From Budvicia diplopodorum (GTDB lineage Bacteria; Pseudomonadota; Gammaproteobacteria; Enterobacterales; Enterobacteriaceae): a DNA stretch of 64,000 nt. Shown piece after piece: positions 53,590 through 64,000 of this stretch. The translations under genes were made by a program, and so were the position numbers. Within the stretch, counting starts at the first letter, position 1. Every line of letters starts with the position of its first letter. The stretch lies in assembly GCF_009800925.1 (NCBI RefSeq), contig NZ_WOYF01000005.1:62001-126000 (forward strand), in the 5' to 3' direction. The notes beneath the pieces are model-generated. The model saw only the letters and a program-made list of their open reading frames with translations, made no database searches and had not been told where the DNA came from.

Positions 53590-56052
53590 TTACTGGAAGC
53601 TGCCACCAATAGTCATCATAATCGCGTTATCTCTTTGATTCTCAGACCAACCTCCCCGATATTCCAGAGAAAGGTTTATTGATTTGGTTAAATTTGCCGT
53701 TAACCCGGTTGATACCTGCAGGATGTCTCTACCGACGGAAGTGCCTGAATGATTAAACGAGGCGTAGCCCGCTCCGCGAAATGCTCCGTTATAACCCGCA
53801 TTATCATTAGCCAGTTCCCTTTGGTATAAAACCCGAACCCGTGGCGTTAACGCGCTCTCTTCCCCAATTTCAAACGTCTTTGATAGCTGGAATCCGGCCC
53901 CCAGACGCGCACTAAAATAGTCGTCATAGGAAATTTTTAATGCTGTAGACTTATTGCCACCTTCACTGAACTGCTCTCCCGGCATATAGGCAATATCCAA
54001 TACCGGAATAATTGTCTGCCATTCAATGCCCATTCCCGGGTTATATTTCAGGCCGTTCTCTGCATACAGAGAGAACAGGTTGCCATTAATCTTTCCTTCG
54101 TTTTTAGCTTTATAATTTAATAATTGTACGTTTCGGGTAGTTTCTGTACGGCTGTACTGATAACCAACGTTAGTATTAAAGTAGCCAATACCGTAATCAT
54201 AACGGCTGTAAACAGAGATACCGTAGGCATCATCTTCACCGCTAAAATCTTTTCCATCGGTATCAGTATTCATGTAGGCCAACGCCCCACCGATATCCCA
54301 ATTGTCTGACACTGACCAGTCTTTACCAAGAACAATGCCCTCATAGGTATAATCCAGACCGGTGTTATAACCATTACTGTTTATACGCCCATAGTTACCC
54401 ACCAGCGTTACCCACGAGCTATGCTCTTTTTCCTGATAATCCATAGACTGATTATCAATCTGAGCGTTAATTGCCTGCATCGTGACGCGATTAATATGGG
54501 CGGTAACAAGGCGCTGATCGGCAAATACCGTTCCCTGCAGTGAGGACAGGGTTTTAGATAATGATGATACCGGCGTAAATTGAACTTTCGCCAAAACATC
54601 AGCCATTGGCTGGTCGGTATCAGTATTATCGGCGATGGCACTCAACGTCTGCTGAAAATCACAGTTGCCATTAACGCAGAGCTCTTCCCGTACAAAAGGA
54701 TTATTGGCCACTAGCGATAAATTTTTATCGTTCAGCCGTGAGCGAAATGATAATAGAGAGCCTTCAACCGGCTGAAAATTTTCAATATTTTGTTGTTCCA
54801 GATCGCTAAGACGATAGTACTTAAGCGCAACAGAATGTAGGGTGCTTTCTGAGGATATCAGGGGTATCTCGCTATCTGGTTTATAGTACCCGGGCTGGAC
54901 ATCAACCATAACCCGAGCCCCTAAGTTAGCAACCACCTGATCGTCATCATCATTATTTACCTCATGAAACCGCAGAGGAGCCTGTTCTATTTCATTTGAA
55001 ACCGTAAAATGGAGCTCAGAATTCGGTTGGGCGATAAATGAACCATAAATATCTAATCCTGAATTCTCAACAATCATTGATCCGCGAAGAACAGTATCAG
55101 TGGCAAAATTGGCATTACCCAAGGCACCGTATCCTTGAATGGTCGCAGCTGAACTAATAATATTTTCGGCGGTGTTCAACTCACCACCTTGTAAATACAA
55201 TCGTCCCTGTTTAGCCCATAATACATCGGCAGACGCCTGAGTATTTAGCGTCCACGTTGCATTATTAACCAGATGAATAACGCCATAAGCATCTTCTGTA
55301 TTAGTAGCATTATTACGCTGATAATTTGGATTAATATTTCCGGCCATACTTTTATCAACGACTAACAGGTCATTCAGCAACAAACGTTCGCGTTGAGTAA
55401 CAATATTATTGTTGTATATATCTTTGCCAGGATAATGTTTAGTATCTTGAGGTAAGGTATTTCCCGACTCATTAAAATAAACCCACTGAGTATTACCTAA
55501 AGGGTCAGGATAATAAACCATCCCATCCGGATCCTTTATTTCATAATAGCCTAATCGAAGAAGTGCAGGATCGGTTTTTGTCGGCCCACCAAGATCGTCT
55601 AAATTCAGTTGATAAAAAGCATCCGCTAAATCGGTATCAATAATATTTGTCTCAGGATCAAACGCGGCATGTATGCCTATCTTTTGGTCATCATAAGGAA
55701 GATCGTTGGCAAACGCGCGCTCCTTACCCGCTAAATAGATATCTGCGCACGCCGAATAGCAATGTCCAGAAAGCACGGTGTTTAGCCCGTAGGTTTTTAT
55801 TGACTGATTAATTCCATACCCTTCAAGCGCACTCCCTCCCGATGAATTACGCACAACCAACGTGGTTATTTTCTTACCTTCACCGATGGCTTTATTCATT
55901 AATGCGACGAATTTATCCTTATCCCCTTCAACCACCCCACCTGAAATATAAATAGTGTCTTGTCTTATATGCATATCTAACGCTAATGATGGTAAAGAAA
56001 ATAAACTTATAATACTTAGCGTTATAAATATTGAGAGCGTTTTCAATCTCAT
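53590..56052 (-). CDS. Predicted autotransporter with N-terminal ClpP/crotonase-fold protease-like domain
   Basis: The 820-residue protein has a signal peptide (1-24, LPSLA). Residues 30-135 resemble periplasmic ClpP/SppA-like proteases: a glycine-rich oxyanion loop NSSGGSALEG (69-78), a HCYSACADIYLAG segment with the likely nucleophile Ser100 between two cysteines, and a likely catalytic His128 in IGIHAAF. A beta-helix-like linker follows (about 240-470), then an autotransporter barrel (about 545-820: SSWVTLVGNYGRINSNGYNT, LGKDWSVSDNWDIGGALAYM, and the end MMTIGGSFQ with terminal aromatic-position Phe). It should display the protease-like domain on the cell surface. Most autotransporter proteases are subtilisin- or chymotrypsin-like, so this passenger is unusual. 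The gene lies about 290 bases downstream of phoQ on the same strand. Confidence 0.82.
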   Translation of the reverse strand: MRLKTLSIFITLSIISLFSLPSLALDMHIRQDTIYISGGVVEGDKDKFVALMNKAIGEGKKITTLVVRNSSGGSALEGYGINQSIKTYGLNTVLSGHCYSACADIYLAGKERAFANDLPYDDQKIGIHAAFDPETNIIDTDLADAFYQLNLDDLGGPTKTDPALLRLGYYEIKDPDGMVYYPDPLGNTQWVYFNESGNTLPQDTKHYPGKDIYNNNIVTQRERLLLNDLLVVDKSMAGNINPNYQRNNATNTEDAYGVIHLVNNATWTLNTQASADVLWAKQGRLYLQGGELNTAENIISSAATIQGYGALGNANFATDTVLRGSMIVENSGLDIYGSFIAQPNSELHFTVSNEIEQAPLRFHEVNNDDDDQVVANLGARVMVDVQPGYYKPDSEIPLISSESTLHSVALKYYRLSDLEQQNIENFQPVEGSLLSFRSRLNDKNLSLVANNPFVREELCVNGNCDFQQTLSAIADNTDTDQPMADVLAKVQFTPVSSLSKTLSSLQGTVFADQRLVTAHINRVTMQAINAQIDNQSMDYQEKEHSSWVTLVGNYGRINSNGYNTGLDYTYEGIVLGKDWSVSDNWDIGGALAYMNTDTDGKDFSGEDDAYGISVYSRYDYGIGYFNTNVGYQYSRTETTRNVQLLNYKAKNEGKINGNLFSLYAENGLKYNPGMGIEWQTIIPVLDIAYMPGEQFSEGGNKSTALKISYDDYFSARLGAGFQLSKTFEIGEESALTPRVRVLYQRELANDNAGYNGAFRGAGYASFNHSGTSVGRDILQVSTGLTANLTKSINLSLEYRGGWSENQRDNAIMMTIGGSFQ

Positions 56053-56338
56053 TTGATATCCTCCGATGTTATCTTTAAGCCGGAATCCATTAGGTATCGA
56101 AACATATATGTTTTATGCCTAATACAATTACAAGCTCTGGTAACTACACGGTAATTCAGAAAAAACAAATGAAAAAGAAAAACGTTAAATTATCGACAGT
56201 TCGTTTAGATTTCATTTAACAATGCGAATTAAGCGTAATAAGTGATACACCATTAAATGTATTTCTCTGCGTTCTATATTTAATTCGACCTCTTATAATA
56301 TTAATTATCTATAACAATAATATATAAATGCAGTTATG

Positions 56339-57784
56339 TTACTGATAGCCAAAACTCGCCTGTATGCGAGCACCGCCAAGGTTACTGTCACTAATGATAA
56401 TGTCACCCTGATACTGTTCAATAATTTCACTGGCAACGGTAAGGCCTAATCCCTGCCCGGGTTTAAGCGTATCGGCACGTTGTCCTCGTAGAAAAATAAC
56501 GCTCCGCTTATCAAAAGGAATTCCCGGACCATCATCGTCAATATATATATTTAGATATCCCTCTGACTGCTCCGCACTAATTTCAACTAGTTCAAGACAG
56601 TATTTGCAGGCGTTATCCAATAGGTTTCCCATTATCTCGATAAAATCATTGTTGTTACCCATGAAAACCATCTCTGGAGAAATATTGAGCCGAATAGCCA
56701 CACCTTTATGCGAATAGACTTTATGAAGCGCGTAGCAGAGCCCATCAAGGAGCTTTGTTAGTGAATGAATTTCGCGCGTTACAACGCTATGGTCTGAATG
56801 AATACTCGCCCGGTGAAGGTAATAGCCAACCTGCTGAGATATACGGCTAATTTGCTCAAGGATAATCGACTCTACATCGGCAATGGTTATGCTTTTATCT
56901 ATGCGTAGCGATTGTAACGTGGTTTGCATCACGGCCAGCGGGGTCTTCAAGCTATGGGTGAGATCGGATAGCGTCGTATGGTATTTAGCGTAACGCTTAC
57001 GCTCATGGTACAGCAGAATATTCAGGCTACGTACCAGAGCATGAGTCTCTTTGGGCGTATTTTCATCCAATAATTCTCGTTGATTATTTTCGAGCTGTGC
57101 AACCTGTCTAGCCAGTTGGTTAATGGGCCTGAGGCTCCAGTGCGCGGCTATCCATACAAAAGGAATAACCAGTACTAAATTAGCCAAGATAACCCAGGCA
57201 AGCCAGTCCCATACCGTATCTGACGGCTGAAGCTCTTGCGGCATGATGTCTATCACAACAATGGTCAACGCGGGTAAACGAGACGTCGCCTGATAATGAT
57301 TAACTGACAGTGAATGCGTGGTCTCTTGGTCCCCATCCGCCTCATAATTCTTAAGCCTCTGCCGTGCTGGCTGGTCATTATCAAGTATTTGGTAAGATAA
57401 TAATTTATCGATATACATGTCGTATATCCCCGGAGTTTGAAGCCAGCTCTTATCAACATGCGACTCTAAGGTTGGAATATCACGCTGTCGCCAAAGCAGC
57501 TCACCCTGTTGGTTATAGATAAGCACCAGAGTGGGATAATTGAGATCAAAATCAGGAGGTATGGCGATAGTCAGTCGGTTGTTCTTCCACTGCGCTAGGC
57601 TAAAAAATAGGTTACTTTCACTACGTAGCAGGCGGTAGTTTGTCCGATCAAAGCTATTCATATACCCAAAAATAGCAACGGAGCCATAACTTAGCGAAAT
57701 AATCAAAATAACCAGCGTTGTAGAGAGGAGAAAACGTAATCTGAGCGAGAGTGGTTTCCTTTTCTTCTTAGCGACTACCATCAT
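56339..57784 (-). CDS. phoQ: Sensor histidine kinase PhoQ
   Basis: The 481-residue kinase matches E. coli PhoQ throughout. It has two membrane helices (about 16-40 and 192-214), a periplasmic PAS-like sensor, a HAMP region ([17 protein letters not shown]), the phosphoacceptor His277 in [15 protein letters not shown], and the N, G1, G2 boxes ([28 protein letters not shown]). PhoQ senses low Mg2+, acid and cationic peptides. The acidic patch of the E. coli sensor (EDDDDAE) reads YEADGDQE here (147-154), so it is less acidic. The start overlaps the phoP stop by four bases. Confidence 0.95.
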   Translation of the reverse strand: MMVVAKKKRKPLSLRLRFLLSTTLVILIISLSYGSVAIFGYMNSFDRTNYRLLRSESNLFFSLAQWKNNRLTIAIPPDFDLNYPTLVLIYNQQGELLWRQRDIPTLESHVDKSWLQTPGIYDMYIDKLLSYQILDNDQPARQRLKNYEADGDQETTHSLSVNHYQATSRLPALTIVVIDIMPQELQPSDTVWDWLAWVILANLVLVIPFVWIAAHWSLRPINQLARQVAQLENNQRELLDENTPKETHALVRSLNILLYHERKRYAKYHTTLSDLTHSLKTPLAVMQTTLQSLRIDKSITIADVESIILEQISRISQQVGYYLHRASIHSDHSVVTREIHSLTKLLDGLCYALHKVYSHKGVAIRLNISPEMVFMGNNNDFIEIMGNLLDNACKYCLELVEISAEQSEGYLNIYIDDDGPGIPFDKRSVIFLRGQRADTLKPGQGLGLTVASEIIEQYQGDIIISDSNLGGARIQASFGYQ

Positions 57785-58464
57785 GGTAATGGCTCAACGT
57801 CAAAGCGATAACCCTGCCCACGCACCGTTGTTATCACTTCATGAGCATAGACCGCTAGCAGTTTTTTACGCAAACGCCCCACTAACACGTCAATGGTATG
57901 GTTTTCTTTCGGTTCAACGGTCGGATAGAGCTGTAAAATTAAGTTATCTTTTTTGACAACCTGACCTGCGTTGCGCATTAACGTTTCCATGATAGTAAAT
58001 TCAAAACCGGTCAGTTTTATTGGGGAGCCACCGCAAGTCACCTCTCTACCCGATAGGTCTATAGCAAAAGGACCAATAGTCATAATCTGGGAAGCAAATC
58101 CACAGTTTCGCCTCATCAGGGCCTGCATTCGTGCGACCACTTCCTCTAAATGGAACGGCTTGGTGACATAGTCATCAGCACCAGCCTGCAAGACGCTAAC
58201 TTTATCTTGCCAGTTATCTCTGGCAGTAAGCACTAAAATAGGTAAGCTAACCTGCCTCTTTCGCCAGCGTTGAATCAGGCTGATACCATCTTCGCCCGGC
58301 AGCCCCAAATCAACGATAGCAATATCAGGAGAAAACTCCTGCAATAGAAAGTCAGCCTCTATGGTATTTTCCGCCACATCGACCTGATGCCCCATCTCAC
58401 GCATTTGTACCGACAAATGATGGCGAAGCAACATGTTGTCTTCGAGAATCAGAATCCGCGCCAT
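57781..58464 (-). CDS. phoP: Response regulator PhoP
   Basis: The 227-residue regulator has a receiver domain with LEDN (8-10), phosphoacceptor Asp52 ([14 protein letters not shown]), Thr and Lys of LTARD and VTKPF, and an OmpR-type winged-helix domain ([20 protein letters not shown], ending [11 protein letters not shown]). It controls Mg2+ homeostasis, lipid A changes and virulence functions in enterics. It is the first gene of the phoPQ operon. No obvious PhoP box was seen by eye in the upstream gap. Confidence 0.95.
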   Translation of the reverse strand: MARILILEDNMLLRHHLSVQMREMGHQVDVAENTIEADFLLQEFSPDIAIVDLGLPGEDGISLIQRWRKRQVSLPILVLTARDNWQDKVSVLQAGADDYVTKPFHLEEVVARMQALMRRNCGFASQIMTIGPFAIDLSGREVTCGGSPIKLTGFEFTIMETLMRNAGQVVKKDNLILQLYPTVEPKENHTIDVLVGRLRKKLLAVYAHEVITTVRGQGYRFDVEPLP

Positions 58465-58831
58465 TGTTACCCTTAATTAATCACCCTGCATGTATAAGAA
58501 TATGTAACATCATCATCAATACTATTTATGCCATAAAAATAGTACTCCTACCTATATTATTAAGCAGTACAATAGCGCAGTGAAATTAAACCTAGCCTAA
58601 ACAAACATCGAATAATCAGAATTAGTCATCAGAGAAAATGGTAATAGGTATTTGCTTATTGATATCGCTTAACCACGAAAAAAGCCTAGCGAGTACCAAC
58701 CCGGGCACCGAGAACGGATGCCGAATAGGGTTCCTATAATAAAATGATGATGCCGGTAAGATAATTATAAATAAAAAGGCCCACAAAATAATGCGGGCCT
58801 TTCTATTTATAAAGCAATCGATTTGATTACA
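58465..58831. promoter_or_regulatory. Gap upstream of phoP holding the DUF2628 gene terminator
   Basis: About 370 bases carry no gene. The part next to phoP should hold its promoter. The terminator of the upstream DUF2628 gene is at 58772-58803. Nothing else was recognised. Confidence 0.4.
58772..58803 (-). terminator. Intrinsic terminator of the DUF2628 gene
   Basis: On the minus strand AAAGGCCC pairs with GGGCCTTT around a loop of about 12 bases and runs into a T-rich tail. It begins about 30 bases past the stop of the DUF2628 gene. Confidence 0.88.
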
Positions 58832-59239
58832 TTAAACCATTCGCATGCCTTCAAACGGGTTCCAGCTGTCGCTACCTTTAACTTCTTTCAGATAGTACGC
58901 ATAGTTAGCCGTCATGGACCACATCATCGCAAGCGCAATGTTTATTCCCATATCTGCGCCGCGAGGAAGCTCAAACCCGGCAATAAGCTCAATTAAACCA
59001 AGAATAAAGCCAAGACCTATAGTCATCGCTAATAAAACCAAATTCTTTTTCCATAAACCCAGAACAAAGAAATAGATAAAGCCGAAAAAGAACGCAATGA
59101 TATTCATACCAATAAAGATACGACGGCCGGGCTTGGCGGCCTTGATAGCAGCCTTATGCTCAGGAGTACTTGGTGCGCCATACCGATCAAAAAAATCAAA
59201 ACGATCTTGCCATTTTTGTGAGTACTTACTTCTATCCAT
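58832..59239 (-). CDS. DUF2628 membrane protein (YigF-like)
   Basis: The 135-residue protein has a soluble N-terminus (KWQDRFDFFDRYGAPSTPEH) and three predicted membrane helices (GMNIIAFFFGFIYFFVLGLW, LLAMTIGLGFILGLIELIAG, MGINIALAMMWSMTANYAYY), then YYLKEVKGSDSWNPFEGMR. This is the DUF2628 pattern of E. coli YigF and relatives. ATG 59239 opens the frame. The function is unknown. It is a single gene with its own terminator. Confidence 0.82.
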   Translation of the reverse strand: MDRSKYSQKWQDRFDFFDRYGAPSTPEHKAAIKAAKPGRRIFIGMNIIAFFFGFIYFFVLGLWKKNLVLLAMTIGLGFILGLIELIAGFELPRGADMGINIALAMMWSMTANYAYYLKEVKGSDSWNPFEGMRMV

Positions 59240-59654
59240 GATTCGCTATTCCTCATTAATAAAGCATTCGTTGGCTACATATGAAAATCAGCATTCTTAT
59301 CCACGTAGGTCGGACAATTCTACATTTGGCATAAAAAATTACAAGCGTGTGTCTGATTAGAAAAATGTACCCCACAGCGGTGGCTCATTGTACGATGACG
59401 ATGGTCTTCTTAATCATGTTTTCTCCTAATTTATTCACAGCTCTTCTAGTTTTCTTCACGATGCTAAGATTACGAAAAAGTCCTATTTATGAACATACCG
59501 CTTTTTCGGGAGGGACTACCTGATAACAAAATGGATAGGCAGACAATTTACAAAAATGATTATGAGAAAATAAAGAAGAGCGGAACTATAGAGCCTGTAT
59601 AGCAAAATATAACTACAGGCTCATAGATATAGTAGAACGGACTTGGGCCAGAAA
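59240..59654. other. Intergenic region between mnmE and the DUF2628 gene
   Basis: About 415 bases carry no ordinary gene. It contains the tiny minus-strand frame at 59385-59417 and a hairpin (GAGCCTGTA 59591-59599 pairing with TACAGGCTC 59614-59622) just past the mnmE stop, likely at the end of the mnmE transcript though it lacks a clear T run. The promoter of the DUF2628 gene should lie on the left side. Confidence 0.4.
59385..59417 (-). CDS. Possible ten-residue leader peptide
   Basis: ATG 59417 opens MIKKTIVIVQ followed by TGA, with a good AGGAGAAAAC ribosome binding stretch just upstream. A short GC-rich stem (CCAC CGCT GTGG) follows the stop at once. The arrangement looks like a leader peptide or very small protein ahead of the DUF2628 gene, but the frame is too short to be sure. 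Confidence 0.25.
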   Translation of the reverse strand: MIKKTIVIVQ

Positions 59655-61019
59655 TCACTTTCCGATGCAGAAACTCGAGAAAATCCGCCCCAGTAAATCA
59701 TCTGAAGTAAACTCACCGGTAATTTCACTCAGGGCTAGCTGGGCCTGCCTTAGCTCTTCTGCCAGTAATTCCCCAGCGCGCGCGCTTACTAACTGATCCA
59801 TTCCCTGAACTAAATGCCCGGCAGCCGCCTCCAGCGCTTCAAGGTGTCTACGGCGCGCTAAAAACCCACCTTCAGTATTGCTGGTAAAGCCTATGCTGTG
59901 TTTAAGATGATCGCGCAGGGCCTGAACGCCTTCACCGGTACGGGCAGAAAGGCGAATCAGTGAGTGACCGTTTACTTCGTTGATACCTAGCGTCTCTCCG
60001 GTCAGATCGGCTTTATTACGCACCACCGTAATTGGCAGCGATGCCGGAAGCCGGGCCATAAACTCAGGCCAAATTTGCTGCGGCTCGGTGGCATTCGTGG
60101 TTGTACCATCAACCATAAACAGTACCAAATCGGCCTGCTCAATTTCGTTCCACGCCCGCTCAATGCCAATACGTTCAACTTCATCACCGGCTTCACGCAG
60201 GCCGGCAGTATCAATAATGTGCAGCGGCATGCCATCAATATGTATGTGCTCACGCAGTACGTCACGGGTTGTTCCGGCAATATCAGTCACGATTGCGGTT
60301 TCCCGCCCGGACAGTGCATTAAGCAGGCTGGATTTACCCGCATTAGGCCGACCGGCAATCACCACTTTCATACCTTCACGCAGTAGGCTACCCTGGCGCG
60401 CTTCAACTCTGACGCCATCCAGATCGGCCATCACTTTATTTAACTGACCTTCAATTTTTCCGTCCGAAAGAAAATCAATTTCTTCATCCGGAAAATCAAT
60501 CGCCGCTTCTACATAGATCCGCAGGTGAGTGAGTGCTTCCACTAGTTGATGAACACGGCTGGAAAAAACGCCCTGCAAAGAATTCAGCGCAGAACGGGCT
60601 GCCTGCTCAGAGCTGGCATCGATTAAATCCGCTATCGCCTCAGCCTGAGCCAGATCCAGCTTATCATTCAGAAAGGCCCGTTCAGAAAACTCACCCGGCC
60701 GGGCAATACGCACGTCCGGTAAAGACAGAATGCGTTTTAGCAATAAATCGAGAATAACCGGTCCACCGTGGCCCTGAAGTTCAAGCACGTCTTCTCCGGT
60801 AAATGAATGAGGGCCGGGAAAGTAGAGCGCGATCCCCCGATCGAGAACGGTGCCGTCACCGTCAAGAAACGATAAGTAATCAGCACAGCGCGGCTTGGGC
60901 AGCTTACCCAAAACTTGCTGCGCGACTTCAACAACCTGCTTACCAGAAACACGAAGAATACCGACGCCGCCGCGTCCCGGTGGCGTTGCTTGGGCTACGA
61001 TGGTATCAGTTGTTATCAT
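59655..61019 (-). CDS. mnmE: tRNA uridine-5-carboxymethylaminomethyl modification GTPase MnmE
   Basis: The 454-residue protein matches MnmE (TrmE). With MnmG it modifies the wobble uridine of several tRNAs. The N-terminal folate-binding domain ([20 protein letters not shown]) is followed by helical and GTPase domains with [32 protein letters not shown] and NKAD, and the C-terminal CIGK cysteine motif is intact. Length equals the E. coli protein (454). Confidence 0.97.
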   Translation of the reverse strand: MITTDTIVAQATPPGRGGVGILRVSGKQVVEVAQQVLGKLPKPRCADYLSFLDGDGTVLDRGIALYFPGPHSFTGEDVLELQGHGGPVILDLLLKRILSLPDVRIARPGEFSERAFLNDKLDLAQAEAIADLIDASSEQAARSALNSLQGVFSSRVHQLVEALTHLRIYVEAAIDFPDEEIDFLSDGKIEGQLNKVMADLDGVRVEARQGSLLREGMKVVIAGRPNAGKSSLLNALSGRETAIVTDIAGTTRDVLREHIHIDGMPLHIIDTAGLREAGDEVERIGIERAWNEIEQADLVLFMVDGTTTNATEPQQIWPEFMARLPASLPITVVRNKADLTGETLGINEVNGHSLIRLSARTGEGVQALRDHLKHSIGFTSNTEGGFLARRRHLEALEAAAGHLVQGMDQLVSARAGELLAEELRQAQLALSEITGEFTSDDLLGRIFSSFCIGK

Positions 61020-61068
61020 GGCTGTGTTCTCTGATCAAAGTAATGAATTGGTATAAGAATCATTATAT

Positions 61069-61096
61069 AAAAAAGGCGGTCGTAATGACCGCCCTT
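61069..61096 (-). terminator. Intrinsic terminator after yidC
   Basis: On the minus strand GGGCGGTC pairs with GACCGCC around a 5-base loop and a T run follows. It lies just past the yidC stop and separates the rpmH-rnpA-yidD-yidC transcript from mnmE. Confidence 0.92.
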
Positions 61097-61129
61097 TATC
61101 GAGCTTATTGCAGTAACTTGCGTTGCGAA

Positions 61130-62797
61130 TTAAGAAACTTTTTTCTCTTTCTTATCGCGGCTGTGTAAGCCTTTCTTCTCTAATCCACGGTAAATCAGTT
61201 TCTGCTGAATAATGGTAACTAAGTTACTCACGATATAATACAGAACCAGACCTGACGGGAACCACAGGAAGAACACGGTAAAGATAACCGGCATAAAGGT
61301 CATGATCTTCTGCTGCATCGGATCGGTCACCGGCGTTGGTGACATCTTCTGGATCATAAACATCGTTCCGCCCATTAACAACGGAAGAATGTAGTACGGA
61401 TCCTGTGCAGATAAGTCATGGATCCACAGGGCGAACGGTGCATGACGCAGTTCTACCGATCCCATTAACATATAGTACAGCGCCAGGAAGATTGGCATCT
61501 GAATGATTAACGGGAAGCAGCCGCCCAGTGGGTTAACTTTCTCTTCTTTATACAGCGCCATCATTTCTTGGCTCATGCGCTGCTTATCATCACCAATACG
61601 CTCACGCATCGCCTGTAGCTTAGGCTGTAGCAGCTTCATCTTGGCCATTGAGGTATATTGCGCTTTAGTCAGCGGATACATGATTCCGCGCACAATAAAG
61701 GTAATGATAATAATCGAGAAGCCCCAGTTACCGACAAAGCTTTGGATAAATTTCAGCAGCTTAAACAGTGGCTGAGATATAAACCATAACCAACCGTAGT
61801 CTACGGTTAAGTCTAAATGCTCGGCTACCGCCGCCATTTGGTTCTGAATTTCAGGGCCAACCCAAAGCCGCGCCCCTAACTCTTTAGTTTCGCCCGGCTG
61901 AATAATAACCGGTGAATTTCTGAAACCAATCGCTGACTGGCCATCGTTTTGCATGGTGAAGAAAGAGCTCTGGCTATCTTTAGCCGGTACCCACGCCGTT
62001 GCGAAGTACTGTTGCAGCATCGCAACCCAGCCGTTCTTAGTATCAAGCTTCAGGCCCTCACCTGCGATGTCATCAAAGCTATATTTCTTATATTTGTTGT
62101 CATCAGAGGAGTAAGCCGCACCGCGATAGGTATGCAGAGCAAAATTGCTGCTGCCGGTATCGCGAGATTTTGGCAGTTTAGTGCTTTGCTTTAACTGACC
62201 AAACAGCACTAAATCAACGGGCTGTGCGCTGGCATTTTCAACCTTGTAATCTACATCAATCACATATTCGCTGCGCTTAAGTACAAAAGTCTTAGTGTAC
62301 TTAATGCCGCTTTTGTCTATGTAAACTAACGGAATGGTTAATTCATTCTGACCATCAGCCAGCTCAAATGTATCCTGTTTAGATTCATAAAGCGGGCGAG
62401 GACCATTAGCCGGGTTGTCTGGACCATTTTTACCTACCAAGCCACTTAACGCCTGATAAGAGAATTCTGAGGTATTTTCTAACAGCTTAAACGGCTGAGT
62501 TGACCCTAATGTATCGGGGTAAGCCAACAGATCGGCTTCTTGAATATCACCACCACGAGTGTTGATAACCATAGAAAGAACGTCAGTTTTAACGGTAATC
62601 AAACCGCCTTCACCCGCAGCGAGTTCCGCTTGGGTTGAGCCGGTAGAGCCGGTCGCTGTAGAACCGGCACCAGTATTCTGTTGCGTGGTCTGGGTCTGTG
62701 GCGCTGGTTGTGGAGCGTTATCCGTTTCCCACTGCTGCCAAATCATAAACGAAACAAACAGCAGCGCGATAAAAAGGAGATTACGTTGAGAATCCAT
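61130..62797 (-). CDS. yidC: Membrane protein insertase YidC
   Basis: The 555-residue inner-membrane protein matches E. coli YidC. It starts [20 protein letters not shown] (first membrane helix), has a large periplasmic beta-sandwich domain with a low-complexity Gln/Thr/Gly/Ser linker (30-60), and five C-terminal helices with [20 protein letters not shown] (coiled-coil loop), [20 protein letters not shown] and [20 protein letters not shown]. It inserts proteins into the membrane alone or with SecYEG. Confidence 0.97.
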   Translation of the reverse strand: MDSQRNLLFIALLFVSFMIWQQWETDNAPQPAPQTQTTQQNTGAGSTATGSTGSTQAELAAGEGGLITVKTDVLSMVINTRGGDIQEADLLAYPDTLGSTQPFKLLENTSEFSYQALSGLVGKNGPDNPANGPRPLYESKQDTFELADGQNELTIPLVYIDKSGIKYTKTFVLKRSEYVIDVDYKVENASAQPVDLVLFGQLKQSTKLPKSRDTGSSNFALHTYRGAAYSSDDNKYKKYSFDDIAGEGLKLDTKNGWVAMLQQYFATAWVPAKDSQSSFFTMQNDGQSAIGFRNSPVIIQPGETKELGARLWVGPEIQNQMAAVAEHLDLTVDYGWLWFISQPLFKLLKFIQSFVGNWGFSIIIITFIVRGIMYPLTKAQYTSMAKMKLLQPKLQAMRERIGDDKQRMSQEMMALYKEEKVNPLGGCFPLIIQMPIFLALYYMLMGSVELRHAPFALWIHDLSAQDPYYILPLLMGGTMFMIQKMSPTPVTDPMQQKIMTFMPVIFTVFFLWFPSGLVLYYIVSNLVTIIQQKLIYRGLEKKGLHSRDKKEKKVS

Positions 62798-62809
62798 TGT
62801 TAATGTTCT

Positions 62810-63064
62810 CTATATATGGTCAGTATTATTGTTGGGCGGAACAGGATCATCACCACCCTCGTGTAAAGGATGGCATTTTAATACGCGTTTGATTGTCAAC
62901 CAACTACCTTTTACCATGCCAAACCTGCGCAATGCCTCAATTCCGTATTGAGAACAGGTTGGACGGAACCGGCAATGCGGCCCGAGTAACGGACTGATTA
63001 CCAGTTGATAACCACGTATCAACATAATCAAGATACGGGAGCCAGCCGACAATGACGACGCCAT
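62810..63064 (-). CDS. yidD: Membrane protein insertion efficiency factor YidD
   Basis: The 84-residue protein has the YidD signature: [54 protein letters not shown], with three conserved cysteines. It helps YidC-dependent insertion at the inner membrane. The frame overlaps rnpA by 37 bases and yidC follows 12 bases after its stop, as in other enterics. Confidence 0.95.
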   Translation of the reverse strand: MASSLSAGSRILIMLIRGYQLVISPLLGPHCRFRPTCSQYGIEALRRFGMVKGSWLTIKRVLKCHPLHEGGDDPVPPNNNTDHI

Positions 63065-63393
63065 AACTTATCCAATGCTTCCGTCAGTGCATGATTATCC
63101 AGATCGGCTATCCCCTTTTTGGCTATCACAATAAAATCCATCGATGGCAAATCATGCTGGCGTAAACGGAAACTTTCGCGGGTTAGGCGTTTAATTCGGT
63201 TACGTTCATGAGCTCGCTTAACGAATTTCTTTGCGACAGTAAGACCAACACGAGGATGACCCAACGTGTTTGATCGACCAAGAATGGTAATTTGAGGAAC
63301 ACCGGCCCGTTGCGGCTGTTGGAAAACAAATGTGAAAGTACTGGGAGTTAACAAACGTAACTCCCTGGGGAATGCTAGCTTAAGCTTAACCAC
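63028..63393 (-). CDS. rnpA: Ribonuclease P protein component
   Basis: The 121-residue basic protein matches E. coli Rnp[21 protein letters not shown] near the start, the RNA-binding core [20 protein letters not shown], and the end [11 protein letters not shown]. It assists the RNA subunit in cutting 5' leaders from tRNA precursors. The start is GTG 63393, as in E. coli (GTG-GTT-AAG), with two extra residues (KL) in this protein. It is 17 bases after rpmH. Confidence 0.96.
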   Translation of the reverse strand: MVKLKLAFPRELRLLTPSTFTFVFQQPQRAGVPQITILGRSNTLGHPRVGLTVAKKFVKRAHERNRIKRLTRESFRLRQHDLPSMDFIVIAKKGIADLDNHALTEALDKLWRRHCRLAPVS

Positions 63394-63410
63394 ACAGATG
63401 GTTAACTCGA

Positions 63411-64000
<590 letters not shown>

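Noticed and set aside
59980-60447. 155-residue plus-strand frame inside mnmE
   Set aside because: Fully antisense to a conserved housekeeping gene; Ser/Arg-rich composition is an artefact.

Overview
The window is a chromosomal segment of an Enterobacterales bacterium. The right end carries the conserved block rpmH-rnpA-yidD-yidC-mnmE, which in enterics is read away from dnaA/oriC, so the window stops just short of dnaA. Many other genes (kbp, yidR, hscC, mviM, ggt, rlmF, phoPQ) look like E. coli orthologues that have diverged moderately. GC content looks moderate, with AT-rich islands around the fimbrial operons. A genus such as Budvicia, Pragia or Limnobaculum would fit, but that is a guess. 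No tRNA, rRNA, CRISPR array or intact insertion sequence was seen.

Layout. 1-5.2 kb: a class II microcin locus with a double-glycine precursor, a CvaA-type adaptor, a CvaB-type peptidase/ABC exporter and a 282-residue protein of unknown function. 5.2-8.7 kb: kbp, yidR and an MFS transporter, all on the minus strand. 8.9-15.3 kb: an HscC chaperone island (DUF1266 protein, large membrane-anchored J-domain protein, HscC, Sel1/TPR-like protein) with a frameshifted gene remnant in the middle. 15.5-22.9 kb: mviM, a serine hydrolase, a DUF3137-like/LemA pair, ggt and a flavoprotein. 23.1-29.8 kb: a three-gene Rhs locus in which the Rhs core is split between two genes, with the C-terminal tip encoded upstream of the main body. 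30.0-33.3 kb: two decayed genes, rlmF, a DMT exporter and an IS1-type zinc-ribbon fragment.

33.5-38.9 kb: fimbrial operon 1 (pilin, usher, chaperone, tip). 39.9-44.9 kb: DMT, OPT and DASS transporters. 45.0-52.2 kb: fimbrial operon 2, with three intact PapD-type chaperones. 53.0-53.5 kb: small reading frames and a (GAAG)10 tract. 53.6-56.1 kb: a predicted autotransporter whose passenger begins with a ClpP/crotonase-fold protease-like domain. 56.3-58.5 kb: phoPQ. 58.8-64 kb: a DUF2628 gene, then mnmE-yidC-yidD-rnpA-rpmH and the dnaA control region.

For something possibly undescribed, the best candidates are the cysteine-free microcin locus (no obvious immunity gene), the ClpP-like autotransporter next to phoPQ, the split Rhs/tip locus, and the three-chaperone fimbrial operon. 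All functions are read from sequence motifs and remembered family features; no database search was run.
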